Source: DASVHS01 sp038244815 (GTDB lineage Bacteria; Acidobacteriota; Thermoanaerobaculia; Gp7-AA8). From it: 64,000 bases of DNA. The stretch is taken from NCBI GenBank assembly GCA_038244815.1, contig JBBRTB010000001.1, positions 124,001 through 188,000 on the forward strand, in the 5' to 3' direction. This document shows, piece by piece, positions 35,802-44,900 of the stretch. Position 1 is the stretch's first letter; each line of letters starts with the position of its first letter. The position numbers were made by a program, and so were the translations under genes. The notes under the pieces were generated by a model that saw only the letters and a program-made list of their open reading frames with translations, had not been told where the DNA came from and did not search any database.

Positions 35802-36508
35802 CGTTTCACCACTGGCTGGCGCTGCGGCGTCAGGAGCGCCGCCTGCGCAAACTGCAGAACGCGTATTACGACGGCGAGAAGAAAGACGAAGCCGTGATCG
35901 TGGAGTACTTCCGCACGCTGGAGGCCACCCGACGCGCGTGGCTCGCCTCCAAGGGCGCCGAGTCCAACGGGACCAGGCTGCACCTCGGATCGGGCGACCA
36001 TCGGCTGGACGGCTGGATCAATGTTGACTTCGACCCGGCCATGCCGGTCGACCTCGCCGCCGATCTCACGCGCGAGATGCCGTTGCGCTCCGGCTCTGTC
36101 GATCTCATTCACTCCGAGGATTTCATCGAGCATGTGGACGAGGAGGCGGGAAGAGTGGTGTTGCGGGAGTGCTACCGCGTGCTTCGCAGCGGCGGGGTGA
36201 TGCGTATCCTCACCCCCGACCTTCGTGCCCTCGTCTTCGAGATCTACGTGCGCCGTGATCCGCGCCACCTGCGCTGGTGCCGCGCCTACCTCGACAGCGA
36301 CGATCCATGCGCGGCGTTGAACATGCACATGCGCATGGGCGGCGATCACCGGTTCATCTACGACGAGGAGCATCTCACGTCCGCCCTGCACGAGGCCGGG
36401 TTCACCGTCCGTCGCGCGAGCTACAACGCTTCCAGGGTTCCGGAGCTGCGCTATCTGGACCTGCGCGACTTCGGCCTCAATCTCTTTCTGGAGGCCGTGA
36501 AGCGCTGA
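35798..36508 (+). CDS. SAM-dependent methyltransferase (predicted SAM-binding, glycan-cluster type)
   Basis: 236 residues. After a helical N-terminus (LRRQERRLRKLQNAYYDGEK) comes LHLGSGDHRLDGWINVDFDP, LRSGSVDLIHSEDFIEHV and ECYRVLRSGGVMRILTPDLRAL. This is the typical motif string of the small methyltransferases beside glycosyltransferases. It overlaps both neighbours (ATGA upstream, TGATG downstream), so genes 34650-37302 form one translational unit. Confidence 0.85.
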   Translation: MTFHHWLALRRQERRLRKLQNAYYDGEKKDEAVIVEYFRTLEATRRAWLASKGAESNGTRLHLGSGDHRLDGWINVDFDPAMPVDLAADLTREMPLRSGSVDLIHSEDFIEHVDEEAGRVVLRECYRVLRSGGVMRILTPDLRALVFEIYVRRDPRHLRWCRAYLDSDDPCAALNMHMRMGGDHRFIYDEEHLTSALHEAGFTVRRASYNASRVPELRYLDLRDFGLNLFLEAVKR

Positions 36509-37302
36509 TGCGGATCGCCTATCTGCTCGAAGACACCGCCATCTCCGCCACGACACGCATCGTGGCCGCCCAGACCGACGCGCTGATCGGCGCCGGCCAT
36601 CACGTGCGCATCGTCACACCTGGGTTGCCGCTCACCTGGCGCAGCTCGCGCGCGGGATGGGTCGACGTCGACGAGCTGCGCCGCTTCGTTCCGGAGCCGG
36701 GGGAAATCGTGGTCGGCGCGAAGTCGGAGATCGTGCAGGCCAACCCGATCGTCGACGACGAGCTTTTTCGCGATCGGCTGCCGCGCGAGAACGAGCCGCC
36801 GCGCGTACTCTTAGCCGGCGGCTCACAGCTTCAGGAGAAGGGAATCGGCGAAGGCTACGGTGCGGTCGCGCACGCGAGGTGGTTCCATCAGGTGCTCGAC
36901 CTGGTCCGCGTCTCTCCGTGGGCGCCGTCGCGCGAAGAGCCCCTCGACGACGTGCAGGAGTTTCACGTCGGGCTCAACACCCGCGAGATGACCCGGCTCA
37001 TGCACTCGTGCGACATCCTGATCGCTCCGAACCGACGCCAGGATCCTCTGTCGCTGACCACGCTCGAGGCACTGGCCTCCGGGCTCGTCTGCGTCGTCAC
37101 CGCGACCGACCCTCACCAGATCCTGGGAGACGCCGTGGCCCTGGCGCCGCCCGACAACGCCGTGGAGCTCGGCGAGAAACTGATCGAGGTGATCGGCGAC
37201 CGCGAGCTGCGCCAGCGACTGCGCGCGCGAGGGCGCGAAGTCGCCGGGCAGTGGCGTGCGGCTAGTGTGGTGAAGCGCCTGGAGTTGCTGCTGGCTTCGT
37301 GA
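36508..37302 (+). CDS. Short glycosyltransferase paralogue with an internal deletion
   Basis: 264 residues from the ATG overlapping the previous TGA. N-terminus RIAYLLEDTAISATTRIVAAQTDALIGAGHHV and LPLTWRSS closely match the family-4 protein at 33633 (LPLTWRHS there). The second half (RVLLAGGSQLQEKGIGEGYGAV, EFHVGLNTREMTRLMHSCDI) also aligns. Relative to that paralogue about 70-75 residues of the N-terminal GT-B domain are missing. The EX7E-like region is changed to RRQDPLSLTTLEALASG. It may be a reduced or non-catalytic partner. Its last 41 bp overlap the convergent peptidase gene. Confidence 0.8.
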   Translation: MRIAYLLEDTAISATTRIVAAQTDALIGAGHHVRIVTPGLPLTWRSSRAGWVDVDELRRFVPEPGEIVVGAKSEIVQANPIVDDELFRDRLPRENEPPRVLLAGGSQLQEKGIGEGYGAVAHARWFHQVLDLVRVSPWAPSREEPLDDVQEFHVGLNTREMTRLMHSCDILIAPNRRQDPLSLTTLEALASGLVCVVTATDPHQILGDAVALAPPDNAVELGEKLIEVIGDRELRQRLRARGREVAGQWRAASVVKRLELLLAS

Positions 37303-39268
37303 CCTCTTTTCCCTTCTCGATCACGCGTACAGTCGCCGTCGATCCCGGATAGCGATCGCCGCTGATCGCCTCGGCCCGGCCGCCGAGGCATCCGGACAGA
37401 AAATTCTCGGCCCGGGAGTTGAAATCGATCGAGTTCTCCGGGCGCGCGAAGCCGTGACCCTCGTCGCTGTAGATGACGTAGGTCACCGAGCCGCCGTTCT
37501 TCTCGATGGCGTCGACGATCTGCTCAGACTCGGCCTTGTTCACGCGCGGATCGTTCGCTCCCTGGCCGATGAGCAGCGGCTTCCGGATCGCATCGGCCTT
37601 GAACAGCGGCGAGGCGTTGCGGATGAGATCGGCGTCGGCCGGATCCTCCGGATTGCCCATGCGCACGTTGAACATCGTGCGGATCGGCTTCCAGTACGGC
37701 GGGATCGAAGCGAGGAGCGTGCGCAGATTGGAGGGACCGACGATGTCGACGCCGCAGGCGAAGTAGTCGGGCGTGTACGTCAACCCGGCCAGCGTGGCGT
37801 AGCCACCATACGAGCCGCCCATGATGGCGATGCGCTTCGGATCGGCGTAACCCTGCTTCACGGCCCAGTTCGCGGCGTCGATGAGGTCGTCATGCATCTT
37901 CAGACCCCACTGCTTGTTTCCGGCGTTGAGAAACTTCTTGCCGTATCCCGTCGAGCCGCGAAAGTTCGGCTGCAGCACCGCGTAGCCGCGGTTGGCGAGC
38001 CATTGCGGATAGGCCCGATAACCCCATGTATCGCGTCCCCACGGGCCGCCGTGGACGAAGAGAACCATGGGGAGGTTCTTCGCCGGCACGCCCACGGGCA
38101 ACGTGAGATATCCGTACATGTTCATGCCGTCGCGCGTCCTGATCGTGACCGGCTTCATCGCCGCGAGCTGCAGGTTGTCGAGCTTCGGCTGCGCGCTGAA
38201 CAGCAGCGATCCGCTCTCGCTGTCGCGGTTCCAGACGTACCAGCGCGTCGGTCCGCGATCGGAGCTGAAGGCGACGAGCCAGTTCCTGCCTGCGTAGTCG
38301 CGGTTCACGATCGAGAAGTCTCCGTCGTTGAGTTTGGCGATGCCTGCGAAGTCGTCTTTGACCGACGGGTCGATCACCTTCCACGACCGCCGGCCGGGCT
38401 CGAACGACACGGCTTCGATGGCGTGCGTTTTCGGATCGACCTGGACGATGCCGGCGTCGACTTCGAGCGACGAGGCGATCACCTTCTCCGCTCCGGTGGC
38501 GATGTCGCGTTCCACCACCCGCGCCGTATCACTGCCGACCGAGGTCTCCAGGATCAGACCCTTGCCGTCCCCGGTCACATCGATGAGGTCGAGGTTTTCG
38601 TCCGGACCGACCTTGATGAGCGAGAGCCAGTCCGACTGCGCAGTGTCGCGGACGAGGATCTCGCTGCCACCGTCGGGCCTCGTCCCCTGCGCGGCCACGA
38701 CGTCGAGGTTCCTGTCGCTCGTGAATCCCACGACGCTGCCGGGGTTCTTCGCCACGAGCTCGAGCGCACCCGTCGACAACGTCAGCCGGTACGCATCCAT
38801 GAGCTGCTTGTTCCGTGCGTTCATCTGCACGAGGATCTGATCGGGAACACCCCGCTCGATCGAGGCGATGTCCGCACGCACGCCCTGAAACGCCGTGTAG
38901 TCGCGCACCGTCCCGGCGTCCAGATCGACGCCGTAGACGTGAAAGTTCTCGTCGCCGCCGTTGTCCTGGACGTACAGCACGGTCTTGTTGTCGGGGCCCC
39001 AGGCATACGAGCGGACAGGCCGCTTCTTCTCGGACGTGACCGCGTGATCGTCGTCCTTGCCGATGGTCTTGACCCAGACCTGCAGCACGTGATTCGCATC
39101 CGGCGCCAGCCAGGCCAGACGTTTCCCGTCCGGCGAGAGCTGCGGCGACGCCTTCTCCGGATTGCCGAAGAGCACGTCGCGCGGAATCAGCGGCGGGAGT
39201 TCCGCGCGGAGCGGCGCGATCGCGACGAACGCCAGTGTCAGGAAAAGGATGTGGATGGTTTTGCGCAT
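37262..39268 (-). CDS. S9 family prolyl oligopeptidase-like serine peptidase, secreted
   Basis: 668 residues from ATG 39268 with a GAGAGAGG Shine-Dalgarno and a signal peptide (IHILFLTLAFVAIAPLRA). Residues 30-400 form a beta-propeller (repeats such as QLSPDGKRLAWLAPDANHV). The alpha/beta-hydrolase domain is at 410-650, with Ser in MGGSYGGYATLAG, Asp in GQGANDPRVNKAE and His in SDEGHGFARPEN. This is the S9C/acylaminoacyl-peptidase-like group: it cleaves short peptides in the periplasm. The C-terminal 13 codons overlap the convergent glycosyltransferase. Confidence 0.93.
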   Translation of the reverse strand: MRKTIHILFLTLAFVAIAPLRAELPPLIPRDVLFGNPEKASPQLSPDGKRLAWLAPDANHVLQVWVKTIGKDDDHAVTSEKKRPVRSYAWGPDNKTVLYVQDNGGDENFHVYGVDLDAGTVRDYTAFQGVRADIASIERGVPDQILVQMNARNKQLMDAYRLTLSTGALELVAKNPGSVVGFTSDRNLDVVAAQGTRPDGGSEILVRDTAQSDWLSLIKVGPDENLDLIDVTGDGKGLILETSVGSDTARVVERDIATGAEKVIASSLEVDAGIVQVDPKTHAIEAVSFEPGRRSWKVIDPSVKDDFAGIAKLNDGDFSIVNRDYAGRNWLVAFSSDRGPTRWYVWNRDSESGSLLFSAQPKLDNLQLAAMKPVTIRTRDGMNMYGYLTLPVGVPAKNLPMVLFVHGGPWGRDTWGYRAYPQWLANRGYAVLQPNFRGSTGYGKKFLNAGNKQWGLKMHDDLIDAANWAVKQGYADPKRIAIMGGSYGGYATLAGLTYTPDYFACGVDIVGPSNLRTLLASIPPYWKPIRTMFNVRMGNPEDPADADLIRNASPLFKADAIRKPLLIGQGANDPRVNKAESEQIVDAIEKNGGSVTYVIYSDEGHGFARPENSIDFNSRAENFLSGCLGGRAEAISGDRYPGSTATVRVIEKGKEVTKPAATPGASPH

Positions 39269-39284
39269 TGGAAACCTCTCTCTT

Positions 39285-39371
39285 GGGTCGTGGTCGTGGG
39301 TCGTTGGTCGTGGGTCACGGGGGCCTCGAAGCAGTAAGGCCCCCACGACCAACGACCGACGACCCACGACC
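39285..39371. repeat. Inverted pair of GGTCGTG heptad arrays
   Basis: Left arm 39285-39320 has five units (GGTCGTG, GGTCGTT and variants). Right arm 39344-39371 has ACGACCA, ACGACCG, ACGACCC, ACGACCC. The inner GGGGGCCT/AGGCCCCC pair extends the stem. It sits between divergent genes, so it is not just a terminator. Confidence 0.92.
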
Positions 39372-39473
39372 CGCCCACCCGGCTTGGGGCGTCATTCTAG
39401 CCCCCACCTAGACTCCCACTCCCGCTTCGCGCGTTCCTTGCATGAATGCACCGCGCGGGATCGGTGTTCTCGA

Positions 39474-39491
39474 TTGTGAAAAGTTTCTCAA
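39474..39491. promoter_or_regulatory. rex box: Rex operator candidate upstream of nuoB
   Basis: TTGTGAAAAGTTTCTCAA fits TTGTGA-N6-TCACAA with a single mismatch. TTGTGA also serves as the -35 hexamer, 17 bp before TAGAAT (39497-39502), so Rex binding would occlude polymerase. Confidence 0.75.
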
Positions 39492-39502
39492 GTTCATAGA
39501 AT
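39474..39502 (+). promoter_or_regulatory. Promoter of nuoB-CD-I
   Basis: -35 TTGTGA (39474-39479), 17 bp spacer, -10 TAGAAT (39497-39502). Predicted leader about 18 nt to ATG 39527. Confidence 0.6.
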
Positions 39503-39526
39503 GCGCGCTGCGCGCAGCCATAAGTG

Positions 39527-40114
39527 ATGCCCACACAAAACATTGACTCCTCTGAATCGATCATCAAGCGCAAGCCGGGCGTTTCGCCCGGAGAACAAGC
39601 CGAAAAGGGATTGATCACCCTTCCCGGTGAAGCCGAGCGCGAGCCTGAAGACCTCGCCGGCACAACCTATCTGACGACGAAGCTCGATGCGGTCGTCAAC
39701 TGGGCGCGCGGCAACTCGCTCTGGCCGCTTCCATTCGGCACGGCGTGCTGCGCGATCGAGTTCATGTCGATGGTCTCGTCGACGTACGACATCGCCCGTT
39801 TCGGCGCCGAAGTCGTCCGCTTCTCGCCGCGTCAGGCCGATCTGATGATCGTGGCCGGCACGATCGTCGACAAGATCGCGCCGGTCCTGAAGAAGATCTA
39901 CGACCAGATGCCGGAGCCGAAGTACGTCATCGCCATGGGCGCCTGCGCCGCATCAGGCGGCTTCTACCGCGCCTATCACGTCGTGCAGGGCATCGACGAG
40001 ATCATTCCCGTCGACATCTGGGTCCCGGGCTGCCCGCCCACTCCCGACGGTTTGATCTACGGCATCCTCAAGCTCAAGGAGAAAATCGAGCGCGGGGAGA
40101 TCCGGCGCGGATGA
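39527..40114 (+). CDS. nuoB: NADH-quinone oxidoreductase subunit B
   Basis: 195 residues from ATG 39527 (a GTG one codon earlier is the alternative). The N2 cluster ligands are in GTACCAIEFM (double cysteine), MGACAASGG and VPGCPPTPDG. It holds the terminal [4Fe-4S] cluster that reduces quinone. First gene of nuoB-CD-I. It overlaps nuoCD by ATGA and is preceded by a Rex-type operator. Confidence 0.97.
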   Translation: MPTQNIDSSESIIKRKPGVSPGEQAEKGLITLPGEAEREPEDLAGTTYLTTKLDAVVNWARGNSLWPLPFGTACCAIEFMSMVSSTYDIARFGAEVVRFSPRQADLMIVAGTIVDKIAPVLKKIYDQMPEPKYVIAMGACAASGGFYRAYHVVQGIDEIIPVDIWVPGCPPTPDGLIYGILKLKEKIERGEIRRG

Positions 40115-41889
40115 GCACCCTCACTCGATTCTCCGCGATTCCCTACACCGGTCCGGCGCCCACGAATCGCCTGCCATACATCCCGGCCGGCGTGCAACAG
40201 ATCGACGCGCGGGGCGCCGAGATCGCCGCGAAGCTGAATCATCCCGCCATGACGCAGGAGACCGGCGAAGACATGCCCACGTTCGTGGTCGATCGCGACC
40301 GCATCGTCGACGTGCTGACCGCGCTCCGCGACCACGCCGATCTGAAATTCACACTGCCGCTCGACCTCTGGGGTGCCGACTATCCCGGGCGCGAGGAACG
40401 GTTCGACGTGCTCTACCAGCTCTATTCGCTCCAGAACAACGAGCGCGTGCGGCTGAAGGTGCGTGTGGGCGTTGACCAGAGCGTCCCCACCTCGGTGCAC
40501 GTATTCCGCGGCTACGACTGGTTCGAGCGCGAGGTGTGGGACATGTACGGCATCCGGTTCGAGGGGCACCCGAATCTGCGCCGCATCCTCACGCATGAGA
40601 TGTTCGAGGGCCATCCGCTGCGCAAGGACTACGATCCCGCGCAACGCTGGCTGCTGACCGAGAAGAACGTGGCCACGCTCACGCCGAAGATCGATCCGCG
40701 CTTCCAGGATCTCGATACCGACTTCGAGCGCGTCACTCTGAACCTCGGCCCATCGCATCCGGCCATGCACGGCACGCTGCGATGCGCGGTCACGCTCGAC
40801 GGCGAGAAGATCATCGGTGTGGACCAGGAGATCGGCTACCTCCATCGCTGCTTCGAGAAGATGTCCGAGACGCACACGTACCAGCAGGTCATACCGTTCA
40901 CCGACCGGCTGAACTACTGCTCCGCCGTCATCAACAACGTCGGCTACTGCATGGCCGTGGAGAAGCTTCTCGGCATCGAGGCTCCGGCGCGGGCGCAGCA
41001 CGTGCGGCTGATGTTGTCGGAGTTCTACCGCCTCTCCGACCACATCATCTGCATCGGCACCAATCTCGTCGACGTCGGCGCGCTGACGAACTTCTGGTAT
41101 CTGTTCCAGCCGCGCGAGGAGATCATCGCCCTCGCCGAGAAGTGCAGCGGAGCGCGGCTGCTGCCGAGCTACCTGCGCATCGGCGGGCTGGCCGTGGACG
41201 TGCCCGGTGATTTCCTGTCGGACTCGCAGCGCATCGTGAACATGCTGCCGAAGTTCATCGACCAGGTCGAAGCGCTGGTGATGAACAACAAGATCTTCCG
41301 CGACCGCGCCGTCGGCGCCGGACCGATCACTCAGGAGGAAGCGCTCGCCTTCGGCTTCACCGGACCCTGCCTGCGGGCCACGGGCATTCCCTTCGATGTC
41401 CGCAAGGCCAGCCCCTATCTTGGCTACGAGACGTACGACTGGGACGTCCCGGTCGCCGAGGGCGGCGACACGTACGCCAGGTTTCTGGTGCGCTTCGAAG
41501 AGATGCGCCAGTCCATCCGCATCCTGCAGCAGGCCATCAAGCGCGGGCTGCCCGGGGGACCGGTGATCGTCGACAATCCGTACGTGGCCCTTCCGCCAAA
41601 GGAGAAGGTCTACAACGAGATGGAATCGCTCATCTATCACTTCAAGCTGATCATGCACGGGATCCAGCCGCCGGTCGGCGAGACCTACTTCCAGGTGGAA
41701 GGCGGAAACGGCGAGGTCGGTTTCTACCTCGTGTCCGACGGAACGAAAAACCCGTACCGCGTCCGCTGCCGTCCGCCCTGTTTCCCGATCTTCGAGGCCT
41801 ACGGACACATGATCACGGGACAGACCATTCCCGACGCCATTGCCACAATCGGTTCACTCAACATCGTGGCCGGGGAGCTCGACCACTAA
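40111..41889 (+). CDS. nuoCD: NADH-quinone oxidoreductase subunit C/D fusion
   Basis: 592 residues. Residues about 50-190 are NuoC (30 kDa subunit: PGREERFDVLYQLYSL, VFRGYDWFEREVWDMYGI, GHPLRKDY). Residues 210-592 are NuoD (49 kDa: NLGPSHPAMHGTLR, GYLHRCFEKMSE, NYCSAVINNVGYCMAVEKL, GTNLVDVGALT, and the C-terminal RCRPPCFPIFEA). The C-D fusion is as in enterobacteria. It forms the quinone cavity with NuoB and NuoH. Overlaps nuoB and is followed by nuoI after 1 bp. Confidence 0.97.
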   Translation: MSTLTRFSAIPYTGPAPTNRLPYIPAGVQQIDARGAEIAAKLNHPAMTQETGEDMPTFVVDRDRIVDVLTALRDHADLKFTLPLDLWGADYPGREERFDVLYQLYSLQNNERVRLKVRVGVDQSVPTSVHVFRGYDWFEREVWDMYGIRFEGHPNLRRILTHEMFEGHPLRKDYDPAQRWLLTEKNVATLTPKIDPRFQDLDTDFERVTLNLGPSHPAMHGTLRCAVTLDGEKIIGVDQEIGYLHRCFEKMSETHTYQQVIPFTDRLNYCSAVINNVGYCMAVEKLLGIEAPARAQHVRLMLSEFYRLSDHIICIGTNLVDVGALTNFWYLFQPREEIIALAEKCSGARLLPSYLRIGGLAVDVPGDFLSDSQRIVNMLPKFIDQVEALVMNNKIFRDRAVGAGPITQEEALAFGFTGPCLRATGIPFDVRKASPYLGYETYDWDVPVAEGGDTYARFLVRFEEMRQSIRILQQAIKRGLPGGPVIVDNPYVALPPKEKVYNEMESLIYHFKLIMHGIQPPVGETYFQVEGGNGEVGFYLVSDGTKNPYRVRCRPPCFPIFEAYGHMITGQTIPDAIATIGSLNIVAGELDH

Positions 41890-41890
41890 C

Positions 41891-42541
41891 ATGGCTGTCA
41901 TCACTCGACTCTCGCCCGGCGTCGTCAAGGTCGAAGCGGACAAGCTCTCGGCCGCGCAGCGCACCTATCTCCCGCAGGTTCTGTCGGGGATGGTGCTGAC
42001 GCTCAAGCACCTGCTGAAGAATCTCTTCAACATGAAGAAGCTCCCCACGATCTCTTATCCCGAGGAGAAGCGCGTGTACTCGGAGCGGTTCCGGGGCCGG
42101 CACATCCTCACCTCTCGTGAAGACGGCACGACGCGTTGCGTGGCCTGCTACATGTGCTCGACGGCCTGCCCTGCCGAATGCATTACCATCGAGGCCGGCG
42201 AGGACGCGCGCACGCGAGAGAAGTTTCCAGTGCGCTACGAAATCGATCTGCTGCGTTGCATCTTCTGCGGCTACTGTGTCGACGCCTGTCCCGAAGATGC
42301 CATCTACATGACGCGCGACTACGAGATGGCGCTCGACTCGAGGGCGAAGTCGGTGGTGGGATTGCGCGATCTCGTCGTCCCGCCGAATTTTCCGGTCGCG
42401 CCGATGGGCTGGCGGCCGTACTACGGCTCGATCGACAAACGGGGCACGGCAGGCGGCACCGGCATCGGGCAGCCGATCCGGGAGACGCCGTTCGAGGCCG
42501 AGACCCCCATTCCCAATCCCGACGTGTATCGTGGTGCCTGA
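41891..42541 (+). CDS. nuoI: NADH-quinone oxidoreductase subunit I
   Basis: 216 residues. Two 4Fe-4S motifs (CVACYMCSTACP and CIFCGYCVDACP) carry clusters N6a and N6b between NuoG and NuoB. An N-terminal amphipathic helix (LVLTLKHLLKNLF-type) contacts the membrane. The C-terminal tail of about 60 residues (PMGWRPYYGSIDKRG ...) is longer than in E. coli. It is displaced from its usual place between nuoH and nuoJ. Confidence 0.96.
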   Translation: MAVITRLSPGVVKVEADKLSAAQRTYLPQVLSGMVLTLKHLLKNLFNMKKLPTISYPEEKRVYSERFRGRHILTSREDGTTRCVACYMCSTACPAECITIEAGEDARTREKFPVRYEIDLLRCIFCGYCVDACPEDAIYMTRDYEMALDSRAKSVVGLRDLVVPPNFPVAPMGWRPYYGSIDKRGTAGGTGIGQPIRETPFEAETPIPNPDVYRGA

Positions 42542-42547
42542 CAATCG

Positions 42548-43012
42548 ATGAAGCCGCTCGAGACGACGGTCGAAGAGGTTCTGCGCAAGGCAATCGAATC
42601 GGAAATCGAGACGCGCGTCTACTACCAGAAGCTCGCCGAGCGAGCGGGCACCCCGGAGGTGCGCAAGCGCATGCTCGAGCTGGCCGACGGGGAGCTCATG
42701 CACCGCGCCAAGATGGAGCGGAAATATCGGGAAGTCGTCGGCAACGCTCCTCCCGATCTCCCCACGCCCGTCATCGATCTGCCAGGCGATCTCGCCAACC
42801 TGGACATGCCGCGGGCCCTCAAGCACGCTCTGGAGCGCGAGCGCGAATCCGAGAGCTACTACCGGTTCATGGCTGAGCGTGTGCCGGAGACCGAGCTGGG
42901 TCGTCTCTTCATGGAGCTCGCCGACATCGAGTGGAAGCACAAGACCGATCTGCAGGCCGAGTACGACCGTTCCCGCGCCGACCAGCCCGATCAGTTCCTG
43001 CTCGACATCTGA
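42548..43012 (+). CDS. Ferritin-like diiron protein (rubrerythrin-type)
   Basis: 154 residues, four-helix bundle. Two E...ExxH pairs: AIESEIETRVYYQKL with ADGELMHRAKME, and ERERESESYYRFM with ADIEWKHKTDLQ. These are the diiron ligands of the erythrin/ferritin-like fold. There is no C-terminal rubredoxin domain. Likely peroxide or oxygen defence or iron handling. It starts 6 bp after nuoI, so it is probably in the same transcript. Confidence 0.88.
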   Translation: MKPLETTVEEVLRKAIESEIETRVYYQKLAERAGTPEVRKRMLELADGELMHRAKMERKYREVVGNAPPDLPTPVIDLPGDLANLDMPRALKHALERERESESYYRFMAERVPETELGRLFMELADIEWKHKTDLQAEYDRSRADQPDQFLLDI

Positions 43013-43143
43013 GGCCTGCCCGATTCACGAAAGGATCACGCTCGCGCGCATGGGCCTCTGACATGCCCCGCCTATATTGAATCTCGTCATACACGAAGCC
43101 CCTCCTAGCGGAACCGGCATCGTTGTATGAGAGAGAGACGGCA

Positions 43144-43174
43144 GGCGGGCAGTCGCGCGTGGCGATTGTCCGCC
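43144..43174. terminator. Hairpin between convergent rubrerythrin-like and def genes
   Basis: Stem GGCGGGCAGTCGC (43144-43156) pairs with GCGATTGTCCGCC (43162-43174), with G-U pairs, and is followed on the plus strand by TCGCTGTCTTTCC. It lies in the 180 bp gap between two convergent genes. The rest of the gap holds an imperfect inverted pair (CATACA/TGTATG) and no gene that I can see. Confidence 0.55.
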
Positions 43175-43192
43175 TCGCTGTCTTTCCGTGCT

Positions 43193-43708
43193 TCAAAGCA
43201 CGATCGTGTAGCCCAGCGTTTTCAGATCGGGCATCCGGTCGAGGTAGACGAGTCCGTCGGTGTGATCGATCTCGTGCTGGAAGATCCGCGCGGTGAAGTC
43301 GTCCACTTCCATCTCGGCCTCGTCGCCGTCGTGATCGAATCCGCGCACGAGGACACTTTTGTAGCGCGGCGTTTCGCCGCCCAGAAACGGGACGCTCAGG
43401 CAGCCTTCCCAGTCGGTGACGGTTTCGGCGCCGACGGGCTCATAGGTGGCGTTGAAGAACACGCCGATGCCCACCGACTTCACGCCGCGGCGCTTGGCCA
43501 CCCGCTCCTGCACTTCGAACACGAACACGCGCAGCGGCAGATGCACCTGCGGTCCGGCCAGACCAACGCCTTCGTATTCATGCATCGTCTCCACCATGTC
43601 GTCGATCAAAGCTCGGAACTTGCCCGCCTTGATGTCCTTGATCTCGACGTCCGACGCTTTCTGGCGCAGAACGGGATGGCCGAGGCGGGCCACTTTCAGA
43701 ATCGACAT
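43193..43708 (-). CDS. def: Peptide deformylase
   Basis: 171 residues. The three metal-site motifs are present with variations: GVGLAGPQV (usual GLAAPQ), EGCLSVP and QHEIDHTDG (usual HExDHLxG). It removes the formyl group from nascent proteins. The variations place it among the type III/atypical deformylases; all metal ligands (Cys, two His) and the catalytic Glu are kept. It directly follows the MFS gene with no gap and is probably co-transcribed. Confidence 0.93.
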   Translation of the reverse strand: MSILKVARLGHPVLRQKASDVEIKDIKAGKFRALIDDMVETMHEYEGVGLAGPQVHLPLRVFVFEVQERVAKRRGVKSVGIGVFFNATYEPVGAETVTDWEGCLSVPFLGGETPRYKSVLVRGFDHDGDEAEMEVDDFTARIFQHEIDHTDGLVYLDRMPDLKTLGYTIVL

Positions 43709-44890
43709 TCACTTTCTCCCGAGTGTGGTGGTGATCACGAGCGCGAGGATCGTCAGGACGGACGCACCCCAGAACGCACCGCGCGCTCCCGCGAGATCGT
43801 AGAGGAAACCGGACGCGATCGGCCCGATGAACCGGGCCAGTGACCCGACCGAGGTAGCCAGGCCGAGAATGCTGCCGCGCTCGTTCTCGGGTGCGGCCTT
43901 GGAGACCAGCGAGGTCAGCGACGGATACGTGAGCCCCTGCCCGACGGCAATGAAGAACGCCACGGCATAGAGCAGCGGCACCCTCCAGATCAGCGGCACG
44001 AGCAGAAACCCGATCGTGAAGGAGGCAGCCCCGACGATGATCAGGCCCTTCTCTCCGACCTTCTTGGCCAGCCTCCCGATCAACCCGCCCTGGATCCCGG
44101 CGACGATCACACCCATGAACAGGAAGAAGTAGGCCATGTCGAGCTGCTGGAAATTGAAGCGGTCGCGCGCGTGCAGCGTCACGCTCGTCTCCATCCCGGC
44201 CACGGCCAGCAGCGTGAGAAACAACGCCGTCATGAGCGCGGCCAGCACGGCGTGATGCGACACGTCGCGCCAGATGCGGCGGTCGAACTGCGGCGGCAGC
44301 GCGCTGCGCGGCACGAGATCGGGAGGCTTCGACTCCACCAGTACGCTGAACGCGATGACCAGCGCGGCGAGCGAAAGCACCGCCGCGGCCAGTCCCGGAT
44401 AGAGGTTTCCGGGGTGACCCTGATGGATGCTGATCGCCGACAGGAACCCCGACAGCGGAGGCCCGAGGATGAAACCCATACCGAACGCGGCGCCGATCAG
44501 ACCCATGCCCTTTGCCCGTTCCTCCGGAGAGGTGACGTCGCTGATGTAAGCCTGGGCGGTGCCGATGTTCGCGCCACCCGCTCCGGCGATGATGCGCGAG
44601 GCGAACAGTACCCACAGATGCCGCGCGAAACCGAACAACACGTAGCCGATGCAACTGGCGGTCAGGCTGATGAGGATGACCGGCCGGCGGCCGATGCGGT
44701 CGGACAGCCGCCCCCAGATCGGGGCGAAGAAAAACTGCATGATCGAGTAGATCCCCACCACCGCACCGACCACCACTCCGCTGGCGCCGTATTCACGCGC
44801 GTAAAACGGAAGAAACGGGATGACCATCCCGAAGCCGATGAGATCGATGAAGACGGTGAGAAACAGGACGAGGAGCGACGTCTTCTTCAT
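43709..44890 (-). CDS. MFS transporter (drug:H+ antiporter-1/tetracycline-efflux-like)
   Basis: 393 residues, 12 membrane helices. The loop 2-3 motif GRLSDRIGRRPVILISL and helix-5 motif GAAFGMGFILGPPLSGFLS are DHA1-type. Similar to TetA/MdtG-like carriers; substrate unknown. TAGACT 11 nt upstream of the ATG forms a divergent promoter overlapping that of the HAD gene. Confidence 0.9.
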   Translation of the reverse strand: MKKTSLLVLFLTVFIDLIGFGMVIPFLPFYAREYGASGVVVGAVVGIYSIMQFFFAPIWGRLSDRIGRRPVILISLTASCIGYVLFGFARHLWVLFASRIIAGAGGANIGTAQAYISDVTSPEERAKGMGLIGAAFGMGFILGPPLSGFLSAISIHQGHPGNLYPGLAAAVLSLAALVIAFSVLVESKPPDLVPRSALPPQFDRRIWRDVSHHAVLAALMTALFLTLLAVAGMETSVTLHARDRFNFQQLDMAYFFLFMGVIVAGIQGGLIGRLAKKVGEKGLIIVGAASFTIGFLLVPLIWRVPLLYAVAFFIAVGQGLTYPSLTSLVSKAAPENERGSILGLATSVGSLARFIGPIASGFLYDLAGARGAFWGASVLTILALVITTTLGRK

Positions 44891-44900
44891 TCGCGCGCGC

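Noticed and set aside
43013..43192. Small gene or riboswitch in the rubrerythrin-def gap
   Set aside because: I saw only an imperfect inverted pair and a terminator-like hairpin; no frame with protein-like composition and no recognisable riboswitch core.
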